This document shows, piece by piece, positions 34,980 through 42,862 of a stretch of DNA of 50,772 nucleotides. The DNA is from Bacteroidota bacterium. GTDB lineage: Bacteria > Bacteroidota > Bacteroidia > Palsa-965. The translations under genes and the position numbers were made by a program. The stretch lies in contig JAAFIA010000028.1 in assembly GCA_013298545.1 (NCBI GenBank), positions 1 to 50,772 of the forward strand, given 5' to 3'. Under the pieces are notes generated by a model. The model had not been told where the DNA came from. It did no database searches and worked only from the letters and a program-made list of their open reading frames with translations. The first letter of the stretch is position 1. Each line of letters starts with the position of its first letter.

Positions 34980-35420
34980 ATGAAAAAACTTTTAGTAGCC
35001 ATTATTTGCTTGGCTTTTTCCACGCTGAATCTTTCAGCACAAACTGATGTCGATGCGAAAGCCGATAATTGCTACACCAAATGGGAAGAAAAATTTGACG
35101 AACGCGGTGCAGAAGAGGTAAAAGACGGAACTTACGAAGATGTCATCATCACCATTCGCAGTGGCAGCACCGCACAATGTTATGCCGGAAAAGTAGAAGT
35201 GAAAGATGGTAAAATCATTGCCATGTACCGTCGCTTAGAAGATGGTTCTTACGAAGTATTCAAACGTAAATTGAAATACGAAGTACCGATGACCATCACC
35301 AACGGCATCAGCGCAACGTTGCTGACGATGAATGATGAATTGATCAATGTTATTTTCCCGAAAACGCTCAAACCAAAGAAAAAAGGCTACGTTGCAGCAC
35401 CTGAGCCGCCACAAGATTAA
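34980..35420 (+). CDS. Small secreted protein of unknown function
   Basis: 146 residues. A signal peptide (MKKLLVAIICLAFSTLNL, cleavage after SAQ) precedes a compact alpha/beta mature part with DNCYTKWEEKFDERGAEEV, DVIITIRSGSTAQCYAG (two Cys, possibly a disulfide) and a Pro/Lys-rich end (PKTLKPKKKGYVAAPEPP). I do not recognise a named family. The DUF6157 gene begins 15 bases later, so the two may be co-transcribed, although one product is exported and the other is not. Confidence 0.78.
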   Translation: MKKLLVAIICLAFSTLNLSAQTDVDAKADNCYTKWEEKFDERGAEEVKDGTYEDVIITIRSGSTAQCYAGKVEVKDGKIIAMYRRLEDGSYEVFKRKLKYEVPMTITNGISATLLTMNDELINVIFPKTLKPKKKGYVAAPEPPQD

Positions 35421-35434
35421 TCCTGCTTTTTGTT

Positions 35435-35845
35435 ATGCATACCACTAATTACATCAACACGTTCATTGGTATTGCCGAAGATTGCAAGGCATCAACGGCA
35501 GAAATTCCACCATTAAAAGCAGCCGAAAAAACCGTTGCCAATTTGCAGTTTGAATTGTTGCGCGATCACCCGTACGAGTTTACTTCGGATGATATTTTAT
35601 TTCAGGTTTACGCCACTAAAAATAAAATTGCTGCAAAAGATTTAAAAGCTGCGCGCGAAACTTTTTTCTCTAAAGGACAAGCATGTATGCGTGCTTCCCC
35701 ATTAACCAAACGGTATGGCTGGGGCATTCACAACAACGAAGAAGGAAAAATTGCTTTAGTTGCTGTTGACTCAAAAGAGTACAAAAAACTCAGCAGCGAC
35801 AAAAAACTAAAACAAACGAAAGCCATGCGCTCATCGCGCGCGTGA
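35435..35845 (+). CDS. DUF6157-family protein
   Basis: 136 residues, cytosolic. It follows the pattern I know for this family: MHTTNYINTFIGIAEDC at the start, EIPPLKAAEKTVANLQFEL, YEFTSDDILFQVYA, ETFFSKGQACMRASPLTKRY with GWGIHNNEEG, and KAMRSSRA at the end. No biochemical role is established. The last codons (35821 onward) form the left direct repeat around a REP-like cluster. Confidence 0.85.
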   Translation: MHTTNYINTFIGIAEDCKASTAEIPPLKAAEKTVANLQFELLRDHPYEFTSDDILFQVYATKNKIAAKDLKAARETFFSKGQACMRASPLTKRYGWGIHNNEEGKIALVAVDSKEYKKLSSDKKLKQTKAMRSSRA

Positions 35846-36013
35846 GTGAGTTTAATACTTTCGCATACTTCCGTTTAAAATTGGCATTACTCATGCGCGT
35901 TTGCAACGCGTATGCCCGAAAAGCGCGTTTGCAACGCGCAAGATTTGTCTTTTAAAAAAATAAAAGTCATACGCACATCACGCGCGTGAGTATTTTCTAC
36001 TTCCGTTTGAAAT
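35821..36013. repeat. REP-like hairpin cluster flanked by degenerate direct repeats
   Basis: Two hairpins of the form CGCGTT-TGC-AACGCG occur at about 35893-35912 and GCGCGTT-TGC-AACGCGC at 35922-35939. They are flanked by two related segments: 35821-35881 (which includes the end of the DUF6157 gene) and 35965-36013 (which includes the end of the minus-strand gene at 35997), 23 of 27 bases alike at their start and again alike at TACTTCCGTTT. The stretch lies between convergent genes. Confidence 0.7.
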
Positions 36014-36671
36014 CAGCCGCTCTTCCCACATAATACGTCATCTTCACCATCTTGCCTTTTGCTGCAATGGTCGAATCTTCTTTCACCACAACGCGATTGG
36101 TATCTGCCGGAAAATTTTCTTGCTTTTCTAAATACAAAACGGATTCTGTTTTATTGTTGGCAAACGCAACGCGCAAATTGTTTCGCATAGCATTGCGGAC
36201 GAGTTTATAATCTTCCCAAAGCGCAATGCGACCTTCTTCATTAAATGCAAAATAAAGTGTGTCGGCAGAATTGCGCACTTTCATTTCGTTAATATCGACA
36301 AAATTTATTTCGAGCGGGCCAGTATAGCCGCGTGGCATTACAAATACAAAAACAGGATCGCGTTCAGGCTCGCGCAAATTGACCATGATGATTAATGGTG
36401 TAAGCACCAAGACCACTTGGGCAGCAACAGCACCTTCAAACGGCCAATCGAGTTTGTGAAGAATAAATGCAGCAAGCAAATACACCAACGCAAGCACGCC
36501 AACACCATGCATAAAATTGCTCGGCCAATCGCCCAAAGCAACTTGCATAATGAGTGTTACAAGCCATACGGCAAGCATCACATAAGCCACAAGAGCAATG
36601 GGCATACCAAACCAACGTTGCGGCTTGGCAGGTAAATCTTCTTCTTCGGAAAAATCGTCGCGGTCGTACAC
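35997..36671 (-). CDS. Membrane protein with C-terminal soluble domain
   Basis: 224 residues. An acidic N-terminus (MYDRDDFSEEEDLPAKP) precedes three or four membrane helices (about 23-100) and a soluble C-terminal half with VFVFVMPRGYTGPLEINFVD, which resembles the start of DUF6843-type domains (a P-x-G/R-y-x-G-x-x-x-I strand). That resemblance is weak. It starts 17 bases after purS on the same strand and probably shares its transcript, but no purine role is implied. Confidence 0.75.
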   Translation of the reverse strand: MYDRDDFSEEEDLPAKPQRWFGMPIALVAYVMLAVWLVTLIMQVALGDWPSNFMHGVGVLALVYLLAAFILHKLDWPFEGAVAAQVVLVLTPLIIMVNLREPERDPVFVFVMPRGYTGPLEINFVDINEMKVRNSADTLYFAFNEEGRIALWEDYKLVRNAMRNNLRVAFANNKTESVLYLEKQENFPADTNRVVVKEDSTIAAKGKMVKMTYYVGRAADFKRK

Positions 36672-36688
36672 AGGATTGGAATCAGAAA

Positions 36689-36940
36689 CTAAGCTTCGCT
36701 GATTTCAAACTCATAAAACTCCATGATCTGATTGGCCAAGAGTTTTTTGCATGCTTCGTCAACTTTGGCAGAAGCAGCATCTTTGCTATCCGCTTCGATT
36801 TCTAACGTGATGTGCTTTCCGATGCGGACATTTTCAATTTCGGGAAGACCCAAATTTTTCATGCTTCCAGTTACGGCTTTGCCTTGTGGATCTAAAAGTG
36901 CCTTGAGCGGCATCACGTCGATTTCTGCTTTGAATTTCAT
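36689..36940 (-). CDS. purS: Phosphoribosylformylglycinamidine synthase subunit PurS
   Basis: 83 residues, the normal PurS length. PurS forms the FGAM synthase complex with PurQ and PurL in purine synthesis, bridging the glutaminase and synthetase subunits. Visible: FKAEIDVMPLKALLDPQGKA, VRIGKHITLEIEA and CKKLLANQIMEFYEFEI. PurQ and PurL are not in the window. It is a cytosolic protein encoded 78 bases after pssA on the same strand. Confidence 0.92.
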   Translation of the reverse strand: MKFKAEIDVMPLKALLDPQGKAVTGSMKNLGLPEIENVRIGKHITLEIEADSKDAASAKVDEACKKLLANQIMEFYEFEISEA

Positions 36941-37018
36941 GGTCGTATGGCGAACGTATTTTTTCTCTTTCGCGGTGCAAATTTAAGCATTTACCACGCG
37001 CATGACGGGATGAAAAAA

Positions 37019-37774
37019 CTATTTCTTTTTCAGCACCCCATTCACCAACGACAGCAGCACATACAACACCACAATAACCGAAAGGGCTTTCCAGCGCAAG
37101 GCAATTGCTAGCACCAGGCTCAAGGCCAGAAAAACAACCTGTATTTCGTTCCCTTTCCAACCCAAATGCTTGATTTTAAACGAAAACATGGGCAAGGGCG
37201 AAAGCAACAAAACAGACATGATTACCGCAAGCGCAGCCAGAAAAAATGGATTGGCGATAAAATCGTATTCTGGAAATGTTTTCAGCACTTGGTGGTTTGT
37301 TGATGCTAAATTGAGCCACGAGGGAAGGCCGGCCATAAACACCGCATTGGCCAGCGTGGGCAATCCAATAAATGACTCGGACTGGCGCGTATCGACATTG
37401 AATTTTGCCAGACGAAGGCCTGAGAAAAGCGGCACAATAAATCCGACAAAGGGCAAAAAAGTTTCCCAATTTCCGTTTGGCCGACTATCATAAGCGGGAT
37501 AAAAATTTCCTGCCGCAATCAGTTGAAACATAATCATGCCCGGCACTACGCCAAACGTAACCATATCGGCCAACGAATCGAGTTCTTTTCCCATAGGCGA
37601 ACCTTTTTTAAGGCCACGCGCTGCAAATCCATCCAGAAAATCGAACACGCAAGCAAGTCCAATCAAAAACACCGCCGGATATAAATCGCCGCGAATGACA
37701 ATAAGCGTGGCCATGCAGCCGCAGAGTAAATTGCCAAGCGAGAGGAGGTTAGGGATGGAGAAGAGGGTTTTCAT
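37019..37774 (-). CDS. pssA: CDP-diacylglycerol-serine O-phosphatidyltransferase
   Basis: 251 residues, integral membrane enzyme making phosphatidylserine, the precursor of phosphatidylethanolamine. The CDP-alcohol phosphatidyltransferase signature DG-x2-AR-x8-G-x3-D-x3-D is intact (FDFLDGFAARGLKKGSPMG then ELDSLAD, about residues 44-70). About eight helices follow. The N-terminus (FSIPNLLSLGNLLCG) is typical of bacterial PssA. PS synthase is preferred over PgsA on length and start region. Confidence 0.93.
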   Translation of the reverse strand: MKTLFSIPNLLSLGNLLCGCMATLIVIRGDLYPAVFLIGLACVFDFLDGFAARGLKKGSPMGKELDSLADMVTFGVVPGMIMFQLIAAGNFYPAYDSRPNGNWETFLPFVGFIVPLFSGLRLAKFNVDTRQSESFIGLPTLANAVFMAGLPSWLNLASTNHQVLKTFPEYDFIANPFFLAALAVIMSVLLLSPLPMFSFKIKHLGWKGNEIQVVFLALSLVLAIALRWKALSVIVVLYVLLSLVNGVLKKK

Positions 37775-37805
37775 GGATTGGGAAATATCGGTTCTTTTCT
37801 ATACT

Positions 37806-40139
37806 TTAATTCTGTTTGTTAGCGTCCTTTTTATTATTAATTTTTTTAAAAACCAATCTATAGTATTCTAAAAATCTAGCCTCATTTGCCAACTTGTTTT
37901 TCCCAACGGTATAATACATCATTGTCTCTCCCGTTTTAAGGTCGTACAAAACGGTTCGATAGTGTGTATAATCCATAGGAATAAATGCATATGTTATAAA
38001 CGCTGGCAATAATGGAAAGAATATGATGCACGAAACAGTAAAAAAACCTGGCATTCTTATGCGTTTCAGCTTATAACTTACTACTGTTGTTGTCATAAGA
38101 TACCGTGTACCTAATCGTTGCATCAATGAATCATTTAGTTTGCTCTCTGCACAATTTTCAGGCATAGCATTATCAACATGTTTTTTCTTTTCGCTCAACC
38201 AACGTTGGGTTATACAGAATGTATTAAACGCCTCTACATCCGAACTATCAATATAATCAGCAGATAAAAAGTTACAATATACTCCTGTAGAGTCGGACAA
38301 CATTTTCATCGCTTTCATCATTGCCTTAAAACCATCATCAGTTTTTTCGAAATCTACCGTATAATGATAATCGCGGTCAAATTCATTTAAATAAAAAAAC
38401 ATTGGATCAATCACGGTAATACTATCAATATCAAAACTCCAAGAATCGTCCTTTCCATACTTGCCTGCTGATGCCCATGTTTTCCTAACAAATGGATACA
38501 CCATGTCGTTTTTGTGTGAGCTAAACAGGTCACGAAACAACGTATCTTCAAAAGCATCTGTTAATGCCCAACGACAAAACTCAACTTCGTTAGGATTAAT
38601 TATTCTATCGCCAGCGCTATTATTTTCAATAAATCTTTCTTTGACAGGTATTGCCTCAAATACCAATTCATTTATAGCTACAGTATCGTTTGATGTATTA
38701 TCCTTATTAGCATGCGTCTTATCAATCCTTACTGGCAAATCTTTCTTTTTATAAAAGTATGACTCATCAAGTCTATGCGAGAGATGGAGCATGGTGATTA
38801 GTTTTTCGGAATACCCAAGAAATAATTTATCGCCGGAAACTTGAAATACACTCCAATTATAATCGAGAGCGAGAATTGCTTTTTTATCGCTTGATAGATA
38901 ACAAAACAAATAGCACAAACGTTGAATATCTCCTCTGTAGTATTCTGGATGTAATCTCGTATATTTTCCATTATCGTTCGCACCACTGTTTTCTTCAGTA
39001 GGTTGATTCTCGTGTGTTTTATAAAAATAAACAGTCGGCACCTCTACAAAATAAGGGTCGATACTATATGCTGCAATTTCGAACAATGAACGTCCAATAA
39101 CAGTTTTGGGATATATCTGACCAGAATCTTCTTTTAATAAGAGATAAGCCGAATAAATCGCCTCAATATAATGCCGTTTCATCAATTGCACTTCACACAA
39201 AACATTTCGATTGATGAAAAACACACGTCGAAACCAAGCCTCAGAAACCAAAAATTCGGCACCCGATTCTTTACCTTTTACAAGTGTCAGCATTTGCTCG
39301 CGTCTGCGCTCGATATTCGGATGTGTACTAAATTTATCGTCATAATCAGATATGGCAGAGTCCATATCCAACGAATCTTCCTTGAAAACTTGAGGAAAAC
39401 GAAATGGACCGTGTTCAAAAAAAGAAAGTTCAAACGGAATTTGCTTGTAAGGCAAATCGCCATCAAGAAGCAAATCTAAGAACCCTAAACCTTCTTTTCT
39501 AGCATATCCAGAACGTTGAAAAAGTTTATATCCTAATCTATCCGCTTCGAACTCCTGCTCTTGCGAAAATGCTAGAATTCGATTGCTGTAATCTTCGATT
39601 GTTTTTATTCTTTGATTGTTCGAGATGACATTCATGTACTGACTAAAACCATGTCTTAATTTATAGTGAATGATTTCGTGCGCCAACACCATCGCTAACT
39701 GCGCTTCATTCTTGATATGCGTCAACATACCAACGGTAACTATAATCATCCCGTTATCGAGTGTAAACGAGTTCACTTCATCGTCAAGAAATACATAACC
39801 TCTAACTTGAGAACGAGTAACCGAATCATCTTTCAATAAAACATCTAAAATACGGTTGATGTACAGCGATGATGAATCATTGAACGTTACATTTCCCGAT
39901 TTCAAAAAATAATTGTAATGAAACCGTGTCAAACGAATGAACTCTTCCTCTTCAGGTGATACAAAAGTACCTGAGCTGCGACGACGATCAACCGCAATAT
40001 CTCCTTGTTCTTTTGCTGTACCTATAAACTCGCTCGGAATAACGCTATAAGATTGAATGGGTTGATATACTTGTCCGTAGCTCCAATGACAAAGAAATAG
40101 CAATATTATTGCTATAAAACGAGGGGAGAAAAAATTCAT
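37806..40139 (-). CDS. M48-family metallopeptidase, large, periplasmic
   Basis: 777 residues from the ATG at 40139, which gives a compact signal peptide (MNFFSPRFIAIILLFLCHW, cleavage after SYGQ); the start at 40151 adds four residues. The peptidase domain (about 60-300) has LAHEIIHYKLRHG (HExxH) and EQEFEADRLGYKL with the third zinc ligand. The remaining 450 residues have no recognised domain except a late hydrophobic segment (GFFTVSCIIFFPLLPAFITY, about 715-735). That is much larger than usual M48 proteases (250-450 residues). It may process envelope or outer-membrane proteins. Confidence 0.88.
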   Translation of the reverse strand: MNFFSPRFIAIILLFLCHWSYGQVYQPIQSYSVIPSEFIGTAKEQGDIAVDRRRSSGTFVSPEEEEFIRLTRFHYNYFLKSGNVTFNDSSSLYINRILDVLLKDDSVTRSQVRGYVFLDDEVNSFTLDNGMIIVTVGMLTHIKNEAQLAMVLAHEIIHYKLRHGFSQYMNVISNNQRIKTIEDYSNRILAFSQEQEFEADRLGYKLFQRSGYARKEGLGFLDLLLDGDLPYKQIPFELSFFEHGPFRFPQVFKEDSLDMDSAISDYDDKFSTHPNIERRREQMLTLVKGKESGAEFLVSEAWFRRVFFINRNVLCEVQLMKRHYIEAIYSAYLLLKEDSGQIYPKTVIGRSLFEIAAYSIDPYFVEVPTVYFYKTHENQPTEENSGANDNGKYTRLHPEYYRGDIQRLCYLFCYLSSDKKAILALDYNWSVFQVSGDKLFLGYSEKLITMLHLSHRLDESYFYKKKDLPVRIDKTHANKDNTSNDTVAINELVFEAIPVKERFIENNSAGDRIINPNEVEFCRWALTDAFEDTLFRDLFSSHKNDMVYPFVRKTWASAGKYGKDDSWSFDIDSITVIDPMFFYLNEFDRDYHYTVDFEKTDDGFKAMMKAMKMLSDSTGVYCNFLSADYIDSSDVEAFNTFCITQRWLSEKKKHVDNAMPENCAESKLNDSLMQRLGTRYLMTTTVVSYKLKRIRMPGFFTVSCIIFFPLLPAFITYAFIPMDYTHYRTVLYDLKTGETMMYYTVGKNKLANEARFLEYYRLVFKKINNKKDANKQN

Positions 40140-40254
40140 TTCATGGGTCAATTTCCCTCAAAACTAATTTTTTTTCTCAAATCCCAGTAACTTTTGCAAC
40201 ACCGATGCTTTATGCTCTCAAAATCCCCCGAAAACGGGCTAAAACACACGCATC

Positions 40255-41154
40255 ATGAACACCACTTTCGCCACCGACCGCCAAGCCGCTGCCCAACGCC
40301 TCAACCCACGCGCACTTGTGCTCATCATCGCCCTTCAATTGCTTGCCGTTGTTGCTTTTGCACAAGGCAGCGTACTTGTACCCGATGCCGTTTACATCAA
40401 AGAAAATGCGCGCAACCGCAAAGCTACACCTTACGTCAACGAACGCGAAAGCGATATGATGTGGTCTAAACGTGTATGGCGCACCATCGACCTGCGCGAA
40501 AAGATGAACTTGCCCTTATACTACCCCGAAGTAGAACTCAACGGTCGCAAAAGTTTATTCGATGTCATGAAAAAAGCCTTGCTTACTGGCGAACTTCATG
40601 CTTATGCCAATCCGGTTTTTGACGATGAGTTTAAAGTAACCATGCAACTCAACGAACTCCAACAAATGTTCCATTGGGTCGATTCTACAAACTACCAACC
40701 TGATCCAAACGATCCAAACCAACAAATTTTAATTCCGATTGATTACTACATGACATCCAAAGACATCAAACAATATTGGATCAAAGAAGATTGGTTTTTT
40801 GATAAGCAACGCGGCGTGATGGATGTGCGTATTCTCGGCATTTGTCCGCTCAAAGAAAAACTCGATCCTAGTACTGGCGAAATCATTGGTTACCAACCCT
40901 TATTCTGGGTGTATTTCCCCGAGTTCCGTCCAATTCTAGCGCGTAGCGAAGCCTTCAACACCAAGAACGATGCAGAACGCCGCACCTACGACGATTTATT
41001 TTGGAAACGTCAGTTTGGAAGTTTTGTGCACAAAGAAACCAATGTCTATGATCGTCCAATCAACGCGTATGCAACGGGTGTTGATGCGCTGCTCGAAGCC
41101 GATCGCGTAAAAGATGAAACCTTTACGACTGAGCACGACCTCTTCCATTTCTGA
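40255..41154 (+). CDS. gldN: GldN-family type IX secretion protein
   Basis: 299 residues. A hydrophobic segment (LVLIIALQLLAVVAFAQG) after a short Arg/Gln-rich start gives the export signal. The family core is clear: DMMWSKRVWRTIDLREKMN, YWIKEDWFFDKQRGVMDVRI, LGICPLKEKLDPSTGEIIGY, QPLFWVYFPEFRPILA and KETNVYDRPINAYATGVDAL. GldN forms periplasmic rings with GldK that are part of the T9SS motor/secretion complex. The gldK, gldL and gldM genes normally precede it but are absent; the upstream neighbour is the divergent M48 peptidase. Confidence 0.93.
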   Translation: MNTTFATDRQAAAQRLNPRALVLIIALQLLAVVAFAQGSVLVPDAVYIKENARNRKATPYVNERESDMMWSKRVWRTIDLREKMNLPLYYPEVELNGRKSLFDVMKKALLTGELHAYANPVFDDEFKVTMQLNELQQMFHWVDSTNYQPDPNDPNQQILIPIDYYMTSKDIKQYWIKEDWFFDKQRGVMDVRILGICPLKEKLDPSTGEIIGYQPLFWVYFPEFRPILARSEAFNTKNDAERRTYDDLFWKRQFGSFVHKETNVYDRPINAYATGVDALLEADRVKDETFTTEHDLFHF

Positions 41155-41170
41155 GGCGTGTCTTTTGCGG

Positions 41171-41236
41171 AGACTGTTTGCCGGAAAATAATCCCGATTG
41201 AAGCAAGTCAATCACACCGGCAAGCAGTCTTTTTTA
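41171..41236 (+). terminator. Terminator between the two gldN paralogues
   Basis: AGACTGTTTGCCGG pairs with CCGGCAAGCAGTCT (14 pairs, one G-U), loop of 32 bases, followed by TTTTTTATTTTTT. It implies that the second gldN has its own promoter. Confidence 0.8.
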
Positions 41237-41293
41237 TTTTTTGGAAATACTAAACTCAATTGCGATACGTTTTATATACAAGCACACAGAAAC

Positions 41294-42220
41294 ATGCACA
41301 CGCGCACAGACTCCCGCACCCGCAGCGCCATTCGCGTTATCCGTTTTGAATTGAGCGCAGCACTCAAACTTCTTTTATTACTACTCGTTCTGGTTTGCAT
41401 CACGCACAAAGTGCATGCGCAATGCGACCTTCGCCAGAACCGTCCGACACTGGAAGAAAATGTTCCACACCTCAACCGCTTCGATCGCTTGCCTTATCCC
41501 TACTCGCCCCTGCGCGAAGCCGATGTCATGTGGTCGAAACGTGTTTGGCGCACCATCGACCTGCGCGAAAAAATAAATCATCCGTATTACTATCCCGAAG
41601 TGCCGTACAATGGGCTGCGCAATTTATTCGACCTCATCAAATTGGGTTTGTATGGCGAGTGTATTCACGCCTTCGACAATCCAGCGATGGACGATGAATT
41701 TAAAACACCCATGCGGGTAGAACAAGTTGCCGCGCTTTTGGTGGATGAACAACTTGTGGATGTCGAAGACCCATTCAATCCGGGCACCTATCGCCGCGAT
41801 ACGATGCGCAACGAAATTACAGGCATGGAAATTAAAGCCTATTGGATTAAAGAAGATTGGTTTTTCGACAAGCAGCGATCGGTCATGGATGTGCGTATTC
41901 TCGGCATTTGTCCGCTCAAAGAAAAGAAAGATCCATCTACGGGCGATGTGATTGGTTATCAACCTTTGTTTTGGATTTATTTTCCTGAATTACGTCCACT
42001 ACTTGCTAAACAAGAAACGTTTTTAGGACAAAATTTTTCGCAACGTCCGACGTATGACGAAATGTTTAGCAAGCGGTTGTTTAGCAGTTACATTCATAAA
42101 GAATCAAATGTGTATGATCGCCCTATCAATAGTTATTACACGGGTCTAGATGCACAGCTCGATGCCGAACGCATCAAAGAAGACATGCGCAATTTTGAAA
42201 GCGACATGTGGCATTATTGA
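41294..42220 (+). CDS. GldN/GldO-family type IX secretion protein (paralogue)
   Basis: 308 residues from the ATG at 41294. A non-ATG start at 41198 lies inside the terminator of the previous gene. A long basic start (MHTRTDSRTRSAIRVIRFEL) precedes the hydrophobic signal (LKLLLLLLVLVCITHKVHAQ). The core matches the first copy: DVMWSKRVWRTIDLREKIN, AYWIKEDWFFDKQRSVMDVR, LGICPLKEKKDPSTGDVIGY and KESNVYDRPINSYYTGLDAQ. The two differ mainly in the N-terminal 70 residues and in a loop near residue 170. Such a tandem pair is known as gldN/gldO in Flavobacterium johnsoniae. Confidence 0.92.
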   Translation: MHTRTDSRTRSAIRVIRFELSAALKLLLLLLVLVCITHKVHAQCDLRQNRPTLEENVPHLNRFDRLPYPYSPLREADVMWSKRVWRTIDLREKINHPYYYPEVPYNGLRNLFDLIKLGLYGECIHAFDNPAMDDEFKTPMRVEQVAALLVDEQLVDVEDPFNPGTYRRDTMRNEITGMEIKAYWIKEDWFFDKQRSVMDVRILGICPLKEKKDPSTGDVIGYQPLFWIYFPELRPLLAKQETFLGQNFSQRPTYDEMFSKRLFSSYIHKESNVYDRPINSYYTGLDAQLDAERIKEDMRNFESDMWHY

Positions 42221-42621
42221 TTTTCGAAGGAATGAATTCGTCTGATGATTTGCGGAAACGAGTTGTTGGTGTTGGTATGAGATACTGGTGATGGTGGGGT
42301 ACAATTCGCCTGCGGCGGGCTTACGGTTGGGGTTTGGAAATGGAATTTTTCTGTTACCTTTTTGCTTGTCCAAAAAGGTAACCCAAAAAAGACACCACGG
42401 AAACCAAATTGCAATGAAAATGAGCCTGACGATATGGGCCGTTTAGCTCATTTTCAAATGCAACTTCGCACCTTCCGTGGACATCTCCCCGCAAATGTTG
42501 CTGCGAATTGGAGTAAATGATGCTTAAGAATAAATTGTTCATCATCTGATTTTTCGGCACAGGGAACTACTGAGGGAAAGCCGAAAATAAAACCGCCGAT
42601 ATTGAAAAATACCGGCGGTTC
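42221..42621. other. Non-coding stretch with two large hairpins
   Basis: No gene is supported between the gldN paralogue and the terminator of the protease gene. It holds GTTACCTTTTTG with its exact complement (42353-42382, loop CTTGTC), a sequence of a kind often seen after Bacteroidota genes, and a long imperfect hairpin at 42395-42480: CCACGGAA with TTCCGTGG outside, and TTGCAATGAAAATGAGC with GCTCATTTTCAAATGCAA inside. Short ORFs here have no family features. Confidence 0.6.
42588..42620 (-). terminator. Distal hairpin terminator downstream of the protease operon
   Basis: On the minus strand AACCGCCG pairs with CGGCGGTT and T's follow. It is 226 bases past the present stop codon at 42847, but only about 20 bases past the duplicated copy of the gene's 3' end at 42622-42656. 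Confidence 0.65.
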
Positions 42622-42656
42622 ATTTTTATTGATCTATCAACTAATCTTCTTCGCGA
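42622..42656. repeat. 35-bp direct repeat, left copy
   Basis: Identical over 35 bases to 42828-42862. Both contain the sequence that, on the minus strand, encodes the protease C-terminus NREED/SREED and its stop. Confidence 0.95.
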
Positions 42657-42668
42657 CTAATCAAAACT

Positions 42669-42820
42669 CCTCCGCGTTTATAACGCGGAGGCATGAGAAG
42701 CGCGTTTAAAACGCGCATTGCATGAAACACGCACACAATGATTCTAAATTTAACCATCTCTGATTTCGCATTATTAGCCAAGGCTAACGAATCTCGAATC
42801 TCCGCGCTAAAAACGTGGAG
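42669..42820. repeat. REP-like hairpin elements inside the 35-bp repeat
   Basis: CCTCCGCGTT-TAT-AACGCGGAGG (42669-42691, perfect), GCGCGTT-TAA-AACGCGC (42700-42716) and a decayed copy CTCCGCGCT with ACGTGGAG (about 42800-42820). The form matches REP elements mobilised by REP-associated tyrosine transposases in Bacteroidota; no transposase gene is present in the window. Confidence 0.65.
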
Positions 42821-42827
42821 GAGATTT

Positions 42828-42862
42828 ATTTTTATTGATCTATCAACTAATCTTCTTCGCGA
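42828..42862. repeat. 35-bp direct repeat, right copy
   Basis: This copy overlaps the last codons and stop of the protease gene (42847). The spacing between copies is 206 bases. Confidence 0.95.
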
